The translations under genes were made by a program, and so were the position numbers. The notes below the pieces were generated by a model that saw only the letters and a program-made list of their open reading frames with translations, did not search any database and had not been told where the DNA came from. DNA of 5,893 nucleotides from Rhodoferax sp. Its GTDB lineage: Bacteria > Pseudomonadota > Gammaproteobacteria > Burkholderiales > Burkholderiaceae. The first letter of the stretch is position 1. Each line of letters opens with the position of its first letter. The stretch covers positions 1-5,893 of the forward strand of contig JAIFMT010000215.1 in NCBI GenBank assembly GCA_020048295.1. The letters are read 5' to 3'. Below are positions 1 to 5,760 of the stretch, one piece after another.

Positions 1-548
1 GCCACCACGCCAAAGGCAACGCTCTTGCTGACGATCCACAAATCGCCCCCCCCGAGCGCGTACACCGCAGGTGCCAGCAGCGCCGCCACAATGGAGGCCA
101 GCGACGAGTAGCGAAACAGCACGGCGGTGGCCAGCCAGATCAGCAAGGTGGCCAGTCCCAGCCAGCCGTTGAGCCCCAGCAACACGCCCGCCGCCGTGGC
201 AACCCCCTTGCCGCCTGCAAAATTGAAAAACACCGGATAGACATGCCCCAGAAACGCGGCCAGCCCGACCATCGCCACGGTGCCGTCGTCCAGCCCATAC
301 GGCTGGCCAAACCAGCGCACCAGCATCACCGGCAGCCAGCCCTTGGCGGCATCGAGCAGCAGCGTGATGACCGCCGCCGCCTTGGAGCCCGAGCGCAGCA
401 CATTGGTGGCCCCCGGGTTTTTGCTGCCAAACGTGCGCGGATCACTCAGACCCATGACACGGCTGACGATCACCGCAAAAGACAGCGAGCCGACCAGGTA
501 GGCCGCGATGGCCGCCAGCACCGGCAAAAAACTCTTGATCGATTCCAA
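1..548 (-). CDS. plsY: Glycerol-3-phosphate acyltransferase PlsY, 3' end cut by the window
   Basis: This integral inner-membrane enzyme transfers an acyl group from acyl-phosphate (made by PlsX) to glycerol-3-phosphate, giving lysophosphatidic acid, the first step of phospholipid synthesis. 182 codons are visible. Family motifs are clear: [12 protein letters not shown] at residues 41-52 (motif 1) and [15 protein letters not shown] at about 101-115 (motif 2, glycerol-phosphate binding). Hydrophobic segments lie around residues 7-28, 57-77, 91-110 and 119-165. The third conserved motif near the C-terminus falls outside the window, so roughly the last 20 residues are missing, judged from the usual length of about 200. 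The start is taken as TTG at 548-546: it stands 5 bases after a good AGGAG, gives the expected N-terminus [20 protein letters not shown], and no ATG or GTG lies nearby in frame. It follows ybaK by 71 bases on the same strand and may be co-transcribed with it. An eight-C run at 46-53 is read through in frame. Confidence 0.95.
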   Translation of the reverse strand, partial: MESIKSFLPVLAAIAAYLVGSLSFAVIVSRVMGLSDPRTFGSKNPGATNVLRSGSKAAAVITLLLDAAKGWLPVMLVRWFGQPYGLDDGTVAMVGLAAFLGHVYPVFFNFAGGKGVATAAGVLLGLNGWLGLATLLIWLATAVLFRYSSLASIVAALLAPAVYALGGGDLWIVSKSVAFGVV

Positions 549-553
549 ATGAA

Positions 554-558
554 CTCCT
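554..558 (-). promoter_or_regulatory. Ribosome binding site of plsY, deciding a TTG start
   Basis: AGGAG on the minus strand, followed by TTCAT and then TTG. The 5-base spacing to TTG, and the lack of any nearby in-frame ATG or GTG, support TTG as the start codon. Confidence 0.75.
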
Positions 559-619
559 GTTGACCCGGCCCACCCGTTGCGCCGCGCAGGCCGCGATTTT
601 GCCAGCTTGAGAAAAGGCC

Positions 620-1117
620 TCAGTCGGCCAGCGCCAGCGCGCATTGCACCGGCAGGGCCCCCAGCACTTGCACACACACCTGCGGGTCGATGCCCACCAG
701 ATAGCCACGCCGGCCGCCGTTGATCAGGATCTTGGGCAACGCCAGAATGCTCGACTCAATGAACACCGGCATGGCACGGCGCGTGCCAAACGGCGATGTA
801 CCGCCCACCAAGAATCCGCTATGCCGATTGGCGGTCTCTGGCGTGCAAGGTTCCACCGATTTGGCGCCAATCTGGCGCGCCAGATTTTTGGTCGAAACCT
901 TGCGGTTGCCATGCATCAGCACCACCAGTGGCTTGGCCTCCTGGTCTTGCATGATGAGGGTTTTGACCACCGCAAACGGGTCCCAGTCCAGCACGGTCGC
1001 ACTGTGCTGCGCGCCGCCATGCTCCAGGTATTCGTAAGGATGCTCGGTAAACGCCACTTTGTTGGCTTTGAGCCACTGGGTTGCGGGGGTTTCAGAGACG
1101 TGATCTTTTTTGGCCAT
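620..1117 (-). CDS. ybaK: Cys-tRNA(Pro) deacylase, YbaK/EbsC family
   Basis: This is a cytoplasmic trans-editing enzyme that hydrolyses cysteine wrongly attached to tRNA(Pro) by prolyl-tRNA synthetase. The 165-residue product has the normal length of the family and is a single YbaK domain. Visible markers are the VVKTLI segment (residues 50-55), whose Lys52 corresponds to the essential lysine of the family, [12 protein letters not shown] (70-81), the GGTSPFGTR loop (105-113) and INGGRRG (132-138) followed by DP at 144-145. The start is ATG at 1117-1115. There is no clear Shine-Dalgarno sequence before it, and an in-frame TGA not far upstream limits any longer form to a CTG start. A -10-like CATAAT places the predicted transcription start on the A of this ATG, so the mRNA could be leaderless. 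It lies 88 bases after the chemoreceptor gene and 71 bases before plsY. The family call is very secure; the gene's own promoter is inferred. Confidence 0.95.
   Translation of the reverse strand: MAKKDHVSETPATQWLKANKVAFTEHPYEYLEHGGAQHSATVLDWDPFAVVKTLIMQDQEAKPLVVLMHGNRKVSTKNLARQIGAKSVEPCTPETANRHSGFLVGGTSPFGTRRAMPVFIESSILALPKILINGGRRGYLVGIDPQVCVQVLGALPVQCALALAD
869..886. repeat. Perfect 18-bp palindrome inside ybaK
   Basis: AATCTGGCGCGCCAGATT is its own reverse complement. It overlaps by two bases a second palindrome, TTGGCGCCAA (861-870). Read on the plus strand it forms a 7-bp stem with a CGCG loop, running into a TTTTT tract (885-889). It lies within the codons for NLARQI of ybaK, so the palindrome may simply reflect codon choice. 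Confidence 0.6.
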
Positions 1118-1123
1118 CGGTGA

Positions 1124-1129
1124 ATTATG
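1124..1129 (-). promoter_or_regulatory. Possible -10 element for leaderless ybaK transcription
   Basis: CATAAT on the minus strand matches TATAAT at five of six positions. Counting from it, the +1 position falls on base 1117, the A of the ybaK ATG. No good -35 hexamer is found at 16-18 bases upstream, where the sequence is GC-rich. The rest of the 88-base gap (1118-1205) holds a threefold CAGG repeat (1193-1204) next to the chemoreceptor stop and no convincing terminator with a T-tract. Confidence 0.3.
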
Positions 1130-1205
1130 CAGACTTCACTTCCATGCCCGCCGGGTCCGGCCGCCCAAGGCGCAGCAACGTGGCCCCGCGCCCAGGCAGG
1201 CAGGC

Positions 1206-2765
1206 CTATTTCAGCAGTGGCAGGCGCCCCGACAGGCTGTTCACACGCAGCGCACCCGCCATCTTGAACACCGACACCGCGCGCACCAGTTGCGCTGTCA
1301 ACTCACGCAAACTGGCGGCAGCCGCAGCAGACTGCTGCACCAGCGCAGCATTTTGCTGCGTCATGGCGTCGAGTTCTGAAATATCGCGGCTGACCACGCC
1401 AATGCTGTCCGACTGCTCGCTGCTGGCATCGCTGATCTGGCCAATGATGTCAACCACGCGCTGCACACCCGCCACAATTTCGCTCATGGCAGCGCCGGCA
1501 TCGTTGACCAGCTTCAAACCGCTGTCCACCTTGCTGCCCGAGGCATGGATCAGCGCCTTGATCTCCTTGGCTGCATCTGCCGAGCGTCCGGCCAGCGAGC
1601 GCACCTCGCTGGCTACCACCGCAAAACCCCGCCCTTGTTCACCCGCGCGTGCAGCTTCCACCGCAGCGTTGAGCGCCAGAATGTTGGTCTGGAAGGCAAT
1701 GCCGTCAATCACCCCGATGATGTCGTTGATCTTGCGCGATGCCACGCTGATCTGGTCCATGTTTTGCACCACTTGCGAGACGATGCCACCGCCGCGCTGC
1801 GCTGCATCCGATACCGTGGTGGCGAGTTGTTTGGCCTGCTGCGCGGAGCCGGCGCTGTGCCCGACCTTGCCGGTAATCTGGTCCAACTCGCTGGCCACCC
1901 GCTGCAAGTTGCTGGCGGTTTGTTCGGTTCTGCCGCTCAAATCCTGGTTACCCGAGGCAATCTCTGCCGAAGCGGTGTCAATCGAGTCGGCGGTTTGTCG
2001 GATGGAGCCCACAATGTCGCGCAACCGATGTGTCATGCTCGCCACCGAGGCGTGCAGCGAGGTCTGGTCGCTGGCCACTTCAGCGGTGCCATCTGTATCG
2101 AGGTCACCCTCAGCCACCCGGCGCATCAGGTCGCGCAGCTGCGCGGGTTCACCACCCAGGTCCTGCCACACGGAAGACACGATAAACCGCGACCCCAGCC
2201 CCAGCCCGAGCAAGATCAGCACGGCCGTGATGCCACTGATCCACAGACCTTGGCGTTGGCCCTCGGCCAGCGCGACAAACTGACCTTCCAGCGTTGCGCG
2301 CGCCTGCTTTTGCTGCGCCTCAAACTGCTCTTTCCAGCGCATTTGGGTGTCTTGCATTTGCTTCATCAGCACCTGTGGATCTTCTTTTTTCAGCATCGCC
2401 TGGGTGGCGGCCACAGCAGCGCTCTGGTAGGCCTCAAACGCCTGCGACAAGCCGGCCACTGCGTCTTGCTTGCCTGCCAACTGCCGCGCCTGGTCCAGCG
2501 CTTCACGCACCAACTTGACCTTGCCCTGCGCCTCCTTCAACTTGTCGGCATCACCCTCCATGGCGGCCGATTGCAAATCTGCCTGCAGCAACTCACTGCC
2601 ACGCTCGGCGCGCAGCAGGTGCTCGATATAGGGGTTGTCAACCGCTCTGAGCGTTTCAAGATGACTGGTGTTACGGGCACCCAGTAGCAGGCTCAGCATT
2701 AGCCCCACACCGAAAGCCAAACCCACGCTAATGGGAAGCAACCAGATTCTGGCGCGAAATTTCAT
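1206..2765 (-). CDS. Methyl-accepting chemotaxis protein, Tsr-type signalling domain
   Basis: A 519-residue inner-membrane chemoreceptor that should control CheA through CheW. In order: TM1 (about 7-29), a mostly helical alanine-rich periplasmic sensor of about 145 residues that looks like a four-helix bundle (30-173), TM2 (174-196), HAMP (about 197-250) and the cytoplasmic signalling helices. The hairpin tip is unmistakable (about 349-406, with [20 protein letters not shown] at 359-377 and [10 protein letters not shown] after it). The distance from methylation site 3 (Gln296) to the tip glutamate (Glu376) equals that in E. coli Tsr, so this is the 36-heptad class. Of the Tsr methylation sites, site 1 is Gln282 and site 3 is Gln296, but site 2 is Arg289. 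In the C-terminal helix the usual EE is Gln477-Gln478. The C-terminus ends in LPLLK, without the NWETF-type CheR/CheB tether. ATG at 2765 follows AGGG by 7 bases and starts 12 bases after the PstS-like gene, so it is the last gene of a three-gene operon. The ligand is unknown. Confidence 0.96.
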   Translation of the reverse strand: MKFRARIWLLPISVGLAFGVGLMLSLLLGARNTSHLETLRAVDNPYIEHLLRAERGSELLQADLQSAAMEGDADKLKEAQGKVKLVREALDQARQLAGKQDAVAGLSQAFEAYQSAAVAATQAMLKKEDPQVLMKQMQDTQMRWKEQFEAQQKQARATLEGQFVALAEGQRQGLWISGITAVLILLGLGLGSRFIVSSVWQDLGGEPAQLRDLMRRVAEGDLDTDGTAEVASDQTSLHASVASMTHRLRDIVGSIRQTADSIDTASAEIASGNQDLSGRTEQTASNLQRVASELDQITGKVGHSAGSAQQAKQLATTVSDAAQRGGGIVSQVVQNMDQISVASRKINDIIGVIDGIAFQTNILALNAAVEAARAGEQGRGFAVVASEVRSLAGRSADAAKEIKALIHASGSKVDSGLKLVNDAGAAMSEIVAGVQRVVDIIGQISDASSEQSDSIGVVSRDISELDAMTQQNAALVQQSAAAAASLRELTAQLVRAVSVFKMAGALRVNSLSGRLPLLK

Positions 2766-2777
2766 GGCAAAACCCTG

Positions 2778-3173
2778 TCAATTCAGGCTGAAAGCGACTT
2801 TGACCGTGCTGTCAACGGCAGATTTGTCGATGTATCCAATAGATTTCGGGTTGGCAGCCACGGCCTTCTTGACCGCCTGCGCATCGGCCTGCTCGGCCGG
2901 CGCCAGGCCTTTGCCACTGAACACCACGCGCGACCACACCGACTTGACCTGCATCAGATCGCGCCCGGTGGCCTTTTGATAAAACTCGGCGCGCGCCGGT
3001 GCCGACTCGGGCAAGTCCAGCGGCACAAATTCCTTGCTCTTGCCCAGATAAACGTCCACAACCTGCTCTTTGGTCGGTGCAGTGGCAGCCGGGTTGACAA
3101 TCACCACAATTTCAGCATGGACGGCGCTGGCAATACAAAAAAGGGCTGACAAAACAACGGCGTAGCTTTTCAT
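2778..3173 (-). CDS. Small secreted PstS-like (phosphate-binding-type) periplasmic protein
   Basis: The 131-residue product has a clear signal peptide: Lys2, a hydrophobic core, then VHA at 18-20 before Glu21, leaving about 111 mature residues. The mature part matches, by recognition, the short single-domain relatives of phosphate ABC transporter binding proteins (PBP-like family): IVVIVNP (22-28), KEQVVDVYLGK (35-45), FYQKATGR (64-71), VWSRVVFSGKG (79-89) and NPKSIGYID (108-116). Full PstS proteins are about 300-350 residues with two lobes, so this protein is much shorter and may bind ligand differently or not at all. No permease or ATPase genes accompany it, which argues against a transport role. 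ATG at 3173 is preceded by AAGGGA, which overlaps the TGA region of the barrel gene; the gap is 11 bases, so the two are very probably translationally linked. It is 12 bases ahead of the chemoreceptor gene, suggesting it presents a ligand to that receptor. Phosphate as ligand is only a family-based guess. Confidence 0.85.
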   Translation of the reverse strand: MKSYAVVLSALFCIASAVHAEIVVIVNPAATAPTKEQVVDVYLGKSKEFVPLDLPESAPARAEFYQKATGRDLMQVKSVWSRVVFSGKGLAPAEQADAQAVKKAVAANPKSIGYIDKSAVDSTVKVAFSLN

Positions 3174-3184
3174 GGTGTGTCCCT

Positions 3185-4282
3185 TCAGAATACAAAGTCC
3201 AGCGCCACGCTGAGCACGTTGGCGCTCGGGTCGGTATTAAACGCCGGCTTGGCATTCACCAATTGCCCTCTGGAGAACACCCGCTCAAGTTGCATCTTCA
3301 GTGCGGCATTCTTCATCAGGTCCCAGCGCATGCCTACGGCATTGGTGTGCGAGTCGGAATCGGAGTTGAAAACCGTGCCTTTTCCCTGCATGCGGCTGAC
3401 GATGACATACGGGGTCAACGCGCCCAGGCGGTAGCCCGCGCTGAAGTAGTAGCTGTTGGTGTCAAACATGCCGGTGTTGGTGCGCCGCGTCAGGTACTCG
3501 GAAAGCACCACCAGTTGTCCGTTGTCGTATTGCACGCCAAGTCCGGAAAAAGTGTCCTTGGTTTTAGGAATCGCAAAGGGCAGTCCTTCTGGCTTGAGGT
3601 CGGGGTCTGTGGTACGGCCATAGCGCAACAGCCAGTTGCCACGCTCGGCAGTCAGGTTCAGGCTGAACAGCTCGCCGTAATTCATCGTGATTTCGCGCTC
3701 AAAAACATACACCTTGGCGGTGTCCGACTTGCCAGCACTCAGCTGCAGCGTGACATTGGTGTCGCCAAAACTGTCATGCATACTGGCCATGACACCGTCA
3801 AACGATGAGGGCGGAAACATCTGGTAGGCCTCTTGCGGTGCCCGCAACCAAACCTGCGCATAACCCACACTGCGGGTGTCGGACACCATGAAGGTCGGCA
3901 ACACCATGCGCCCCAGCCGCACATCGAGCCACGGGGTGGCTGCCGCTTGCACAAACAGCCATTCCACCTGCGGCATCTCGCTGCCGTCACGCCGACCAGT
4001 CAGCAATTGACCAACCGCAGAAAAAGTGTCGTTAAAGCTGGCGTTGACCTGCAGGCCCAGGCGCGAATCAACGCCCAGGTCGGGCGATGTCGTGGCACCG
4101 TTGGACTGCCGCCCGGAAGAGCGAAACTGCGCCAGATCGGTGTTCGTCACCACCGCTCCCACGGTACCAAAACCGCTGAATTTATAGCTGATCGCCTCAT
4201 CAGCCTGGGCTTGTCCGGCAGCGCACAGGCACAACCCCAGCAAGCCATGCACAACGGCATTATGTCGATTTGAAATGTTCAT
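3185..4282 (-). CDS. Porin-like outer-membrane beta-barrel protein
   Basis: The 365-residue product has a signal peptide (Arg6 and His7, hydrophobic core 9-22, AQA at 25-27 before Asp28), giving a mature protein of about 338 residues. The mature part alternates hydrophobic and polar residues with many aromatics, starts with a typical first strand (YKFSGFGTVGAV) and ends in VALDFVF. A terminal Phe with this pattern is the outer-membrane assembly signal. No lipobox or TonB box is evident. Strand-like stretches such as WLDVRLGRMVLPTFMV and NWLLRYGR recall general porins, but the family cannot be fixed by eye. A longer reading from position 4435 exists, but ATG at 4282 is chosen because it follows GAGGT by 5 bases and begins the signal peptide. 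It is the first gene of the operon with the PstS-like protein and the chemoreceptor. It could be a diffusion channel for the ligand sensed by the other two, or a structural barrel; the substrate is unknown. Confidence 0.85.
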   Translation of the reverse strand: MNISNRHNAVVHGLLGLCLCAAGQAQADEAISYKFSGFGTVGAVVTNTDLAQFRSSGRQSNGATTSPDLGVDSRLGLQVNASFNDTFSAVGQLLTGRRDGSEMPQVEWLFVQAAATPWLDVRLGRMVLPTFMVSDTRSVGYAQVWLRAPQEAYQMFPPSSFDGVMASMHDSFGDTNVTLQLSAGKSDTAKVYVFEREITMNYGELFSLNLTAERGNWLLRYGRTTDPDLKPEGLPFAIPKTKDTFSGLGVQYDNGQLVVLSEYLTRRTNTGMFDTNSYYFSAGYRLGALTPYVIVSRMQGKGTVFNSDSDSHTNAVGMRWDLMKNAALKMQLERVFSRGQLVNAKPAFNTDPSANVLSVALDFVF

Positions 4283-4287
4283 GTTGG

Positions 4288-4292
4288 ACCTC
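4288..4292 (-). promoter_or_regulatory. Ribosome binding site of the porin-like gene
   Basis: GAGGT on the minus strand followed by CCAAC and then ATG. This decides the start at 4282 over the longer in-frame reading, whose extra N-terminal residues would bury the signal peptide. Confidence 0.75.
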
Positions 4293-4453
4293 GGATGAAT
4301 AGACAAACGCTCCAGCAGACCGCATGGCGTGATACCGCCTGATGTCCGGCCAAGACACGACAGCACGCGTCTGATGGCCCCGACTGTATCGCAAACTTCA
4401 TAGCGAGTGGCCCAAACAACGCAGAAAAAAGCCAACGAAAAATGCCCTTGGTT

Positions 4454-4504
4454 TCATGCTGCTCGCATGACGCCAGACCCCTCACGAGGCCATCAGGCAT
4501 GGCC
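4454..4504 (-). repeat. Two tandem small hairpins downstream of the tas-type gene
   Basis: Read on the minus strand, GGCCAT-GCCTG-ATGGCC (4504-4488) begins 8 bases after the aldo-keto reductase stop codon and is followed by TCATGC-GAGCA-GCATGA (4470-4454). Both have perfect 6-bp stems with 5-base loops. Neither runs directly into a T-tract; short T-runs come 10 to 30 bases later. They may form the 3' end of the reductase transcript or a regulatory site. The remainder of the 230-base gap (4283-4453) contains no promoter that I can defend. Confidence 0.4.
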
Positions 4505-4512
4505 ACGGGCGC

Positions 4513-5574
4513 TCAAATCGCCGGATCGCGCAGTTCCCAGCGAATGGCATCGATATCCCGAAGCAGTTCGGGTGACAGCGCGACGCCAAAAACCTCCATA
4601 TTTTCATCGAGCTGCGCCACCGAGGTGACCCCAATGATGGTGCTGGCCACACGCCACTGGGTATAGCAAAAGGCCAACGCCAGTTGCGTCGGGGTCAGGC
4701 CATGCTGTCGCGCCAGCGCGCTGTAGCGCCGCGCTGCCACCAGCGCCTCAGGGCGGCCCCAGCGTTGCTTGCGGGTGGACTCGAATTTGGTCAGGCGCGC
4801 GTCAGCGGGTGCAGCCTGCCCGGTCAGGCCGCTGACATCGTATTTGCCACTCAGCAAGCCAAACGACAGCGGCGAATACGCCAGCAGCGCCACCTGCAGA
4901 CGGTGCAGCGTCTCATCGAGCGCGTTTTCCACACTGCGATTCAGCAGGCTGTAGCCGTTCTGCACGCTGGCCACGCGCGGCAGACCGTGCTGCTCGGCCA
5001 GTCGCACAAACTCATGCACGCCGTACGGGGTTTCGTTACTCAGCCCCACGGCGCGCACCTTGCCCGCCTTGACCAGGGTGTGCAGGGCGTCGAGCTGGGC
5101 GTGGATGGACGTGCCCTCTTGCGCGCTGGGCTGGTAATACACGCTACCAAACATCGGCACGCTGCGCACCGGCCAGTGAATCTGGTACAGGTCAATCACA
5201 TCGGTGTGCAGGCGCTGCAGGCTACCTTCGCACGCGGCGATGATGTCGGCACCGGTCAAATCCGGGCTGCCGTTGCGAATCCACTTCATGGCACGGCTCG
5301 GGCCTGCCACCTTGGTGGCCAGAATGAGTTTTTGCCGCGCACCCGGACGCTGGCGCAGCCAGTTGCCAATGATTTTTTCGGTGGCGTTGAAGGTTTCGGC
5401 ACGTGGCGGCACGGCGTACATCTCGGCCGTGTCGATGAAGTTGATGCCGCGCTCCAGCGCGCGGTCAAGGATGTCAAAGGCGCCGGCTTCATCCACCTGC
5501 TCGCCAAAGGTCATGGTGCCCAGGCAGATTGGCGTAACAAACAGGTCGCTCTGACCCAGCTGAATGGTTTTCAT
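4513..5574 (-). CDS. tas: NADP(H)-dependent aldo-keto reductase, Tas type
   Basis: This is a soluble cytoplasmic (beta/alpha)8-barrel oxidoreductase that reduces carbonyl compounds with NADPH. The 353-residue length is close to E. coli Tas (about 346). The catalytic tetrad of the superfamily is complete: Asp48 and Tyr53 in GINFIDTAEMY (43-53), Lys88 in LATKVAG and His133 in LYQIHWPVR. The HWPxR element and the VGLSNETPYG stretch (176-185) favour the Tas subgroup. The C-terminal IIGVTSVAQLDENM is the usual cofactor-phosphate-binding region of the superfamily. E. coli Tas was found by rescuing tyrosine auxotrophy, but its natural substrate is not established, so no pathway is assigned. ATG at 5574 has only a weak ribosome binding site (TGAGA, 7 bases upstream), yet the N-terminus MKTIQLGQSDLFVTPICLGT fits the family. 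It is separated from the porin-like operon by 230 bases and is probably a separate unit. Confidence 0.92.
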   Translation of the reverse strand: MKTIQLGQSDLFVTPICLGTMTFGEQVDEAGAFDILDRALERGINFIDTAEMYAVPPRAETFNATEKIIGNWLRQRPGARQKLILATKVAGPSRAMKWIRNGSPDLTGADIIAACEGSLQRLHTDVIDLYQIHWPVRSVPMFGSVYYQPSAQEGTSIHAQLDALHTLVKAGKVRAVGLSNETPYGVHEFVRLAEQHGLPRVASVQNGYSLLNRSVENALDETLHRLQVALLAYSPLSFGLLSGKYDVSGLTGQAAPADARLTKFESTRKQRWGRPEALVAARRYSALARQHGLTPTQLALAFCYTQWRVASTIIGVTSVAQLDENMEVFGVALSPELLRDIDAIRWELRDPAI

Positions 5575-5697
5575 GAAACGGTCTCACGTGCAAAAAAAGG
5601 AAGCTGGAGTTTACGGCGGGGTCAGTCACTTGGGACTGATCTACGCCCGTGCAGCCCTTCTGCCCACCGGACCGATTCAGCCTGATGCGACACAAAA

Positions 5698-5726
5698 TTT
5701 ATAACAAATACGCCTCTAGCCCTTAA
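5698..5726 (-). promoter_or_regulatory. Candidate sigma-70-type promoter for the tas-type gene
   Basis: On the minus strand, TTAAGG (5726-5721) and TATAAA (5703-5698) are separated by 17 bases. The -10 matches at five of six positions and the -35 at three of six. The predicted start is near 5691. It is the best promoter-like pair seen in the AT-rich intergenic block. Confidence 0.35.
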
Positions 5727-5750
5727 GCATAAAGCGCTATCAGCTATTAT
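5711..5750. repeat. Dispersed intergenic repeat of the Comamonadaceae type (probable)
   Basis: The block starts with CGCCTCTAGCCCTTAAG and continues with AAAGCGCTATCAGCTATTAT. It forms an imperfect hairpin: TAGCCCTT (5717-5724) pairs with AAGCGCTA (5732-5739) with one C-C mismatch and a 7-base loop. From memory, a sequence of the form CTCTAGCGCTT...AAGCGC...AGCTATCA recurs between genes in Acidovorax, Polaromonas and Rhodoferax genomes. Only one copy is present here, so its repeated nature is not shown by the window itself. Confidence 0.5.
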
Positions 5751-5760
5751 TTTTATCAAT

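Larger units (their letters stand above)
5575..5760. other. Intergenic region upstream of the tas-type gene
   Basis: No coding sequence is seen. It contains a seven-A run (5592-5598), a perfect 6-bp inverted repeat TCAGTC/GACTGA with a 6-base loop (5622-5639), a markedly AT-rich stretch from about 5690 to 5760, a candidate promoter and a repeat-like block. If the promoter is right, the transcript of the tas-type gene has an untranslated leader of about 117 bases that includes the hairpin. Confidence 0.6.

Noticed and set aside
1081..2283. 400-codon plus-strand open frame opposite the chemoreceptor gene
   Set aside because: It is the antisense shadow of a clearly recognised gene in high-GC DNA. 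Its translation is a low-complexity Ser/Ala/Cys-rich string without family resemblance.
1545..2687. 380-codon plus-strand open frame opposite the chemoreceptor gene
   Set aside because: Also antisense to the chemoreceptor, rich in His, Arg, Leu and Gln, with no recognisable domain.
4283..4400. PhoB box near the CTGTCGTGTC sequence
   Set aside because: There is a single imperfect half-site with no second repeat at 11-base spacing.
4370..4420. FliA (sigma-28) flagellar promoter before the chemoreceptor operon, suggested by TGCGATAC
   Set aside because: Only the CGATA core matches and no TAAA-type -35 stands at the required distance.
4283..4435. Longer N-terminus of the porin-like protein starting at 4435
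   Set aside because: It would put 51 residues before a normal signal peptide, while ATG at 4282 has its own ribosome binding site.
4460..4475. Sigma-54-like element on the minus strand with GG and GC at the right spacing
   Set aside because: Only the core dinucleotides and flanking bases match; five informative positions differ, and the site coincides with a small hairpin.
4684..5685. 333-codon plus-strand open frame opposite the tas-type gene
   Set aside because: It is a shadow of the aldo-keto reductase, whose complete catalytic tetrad settles the coding strand.
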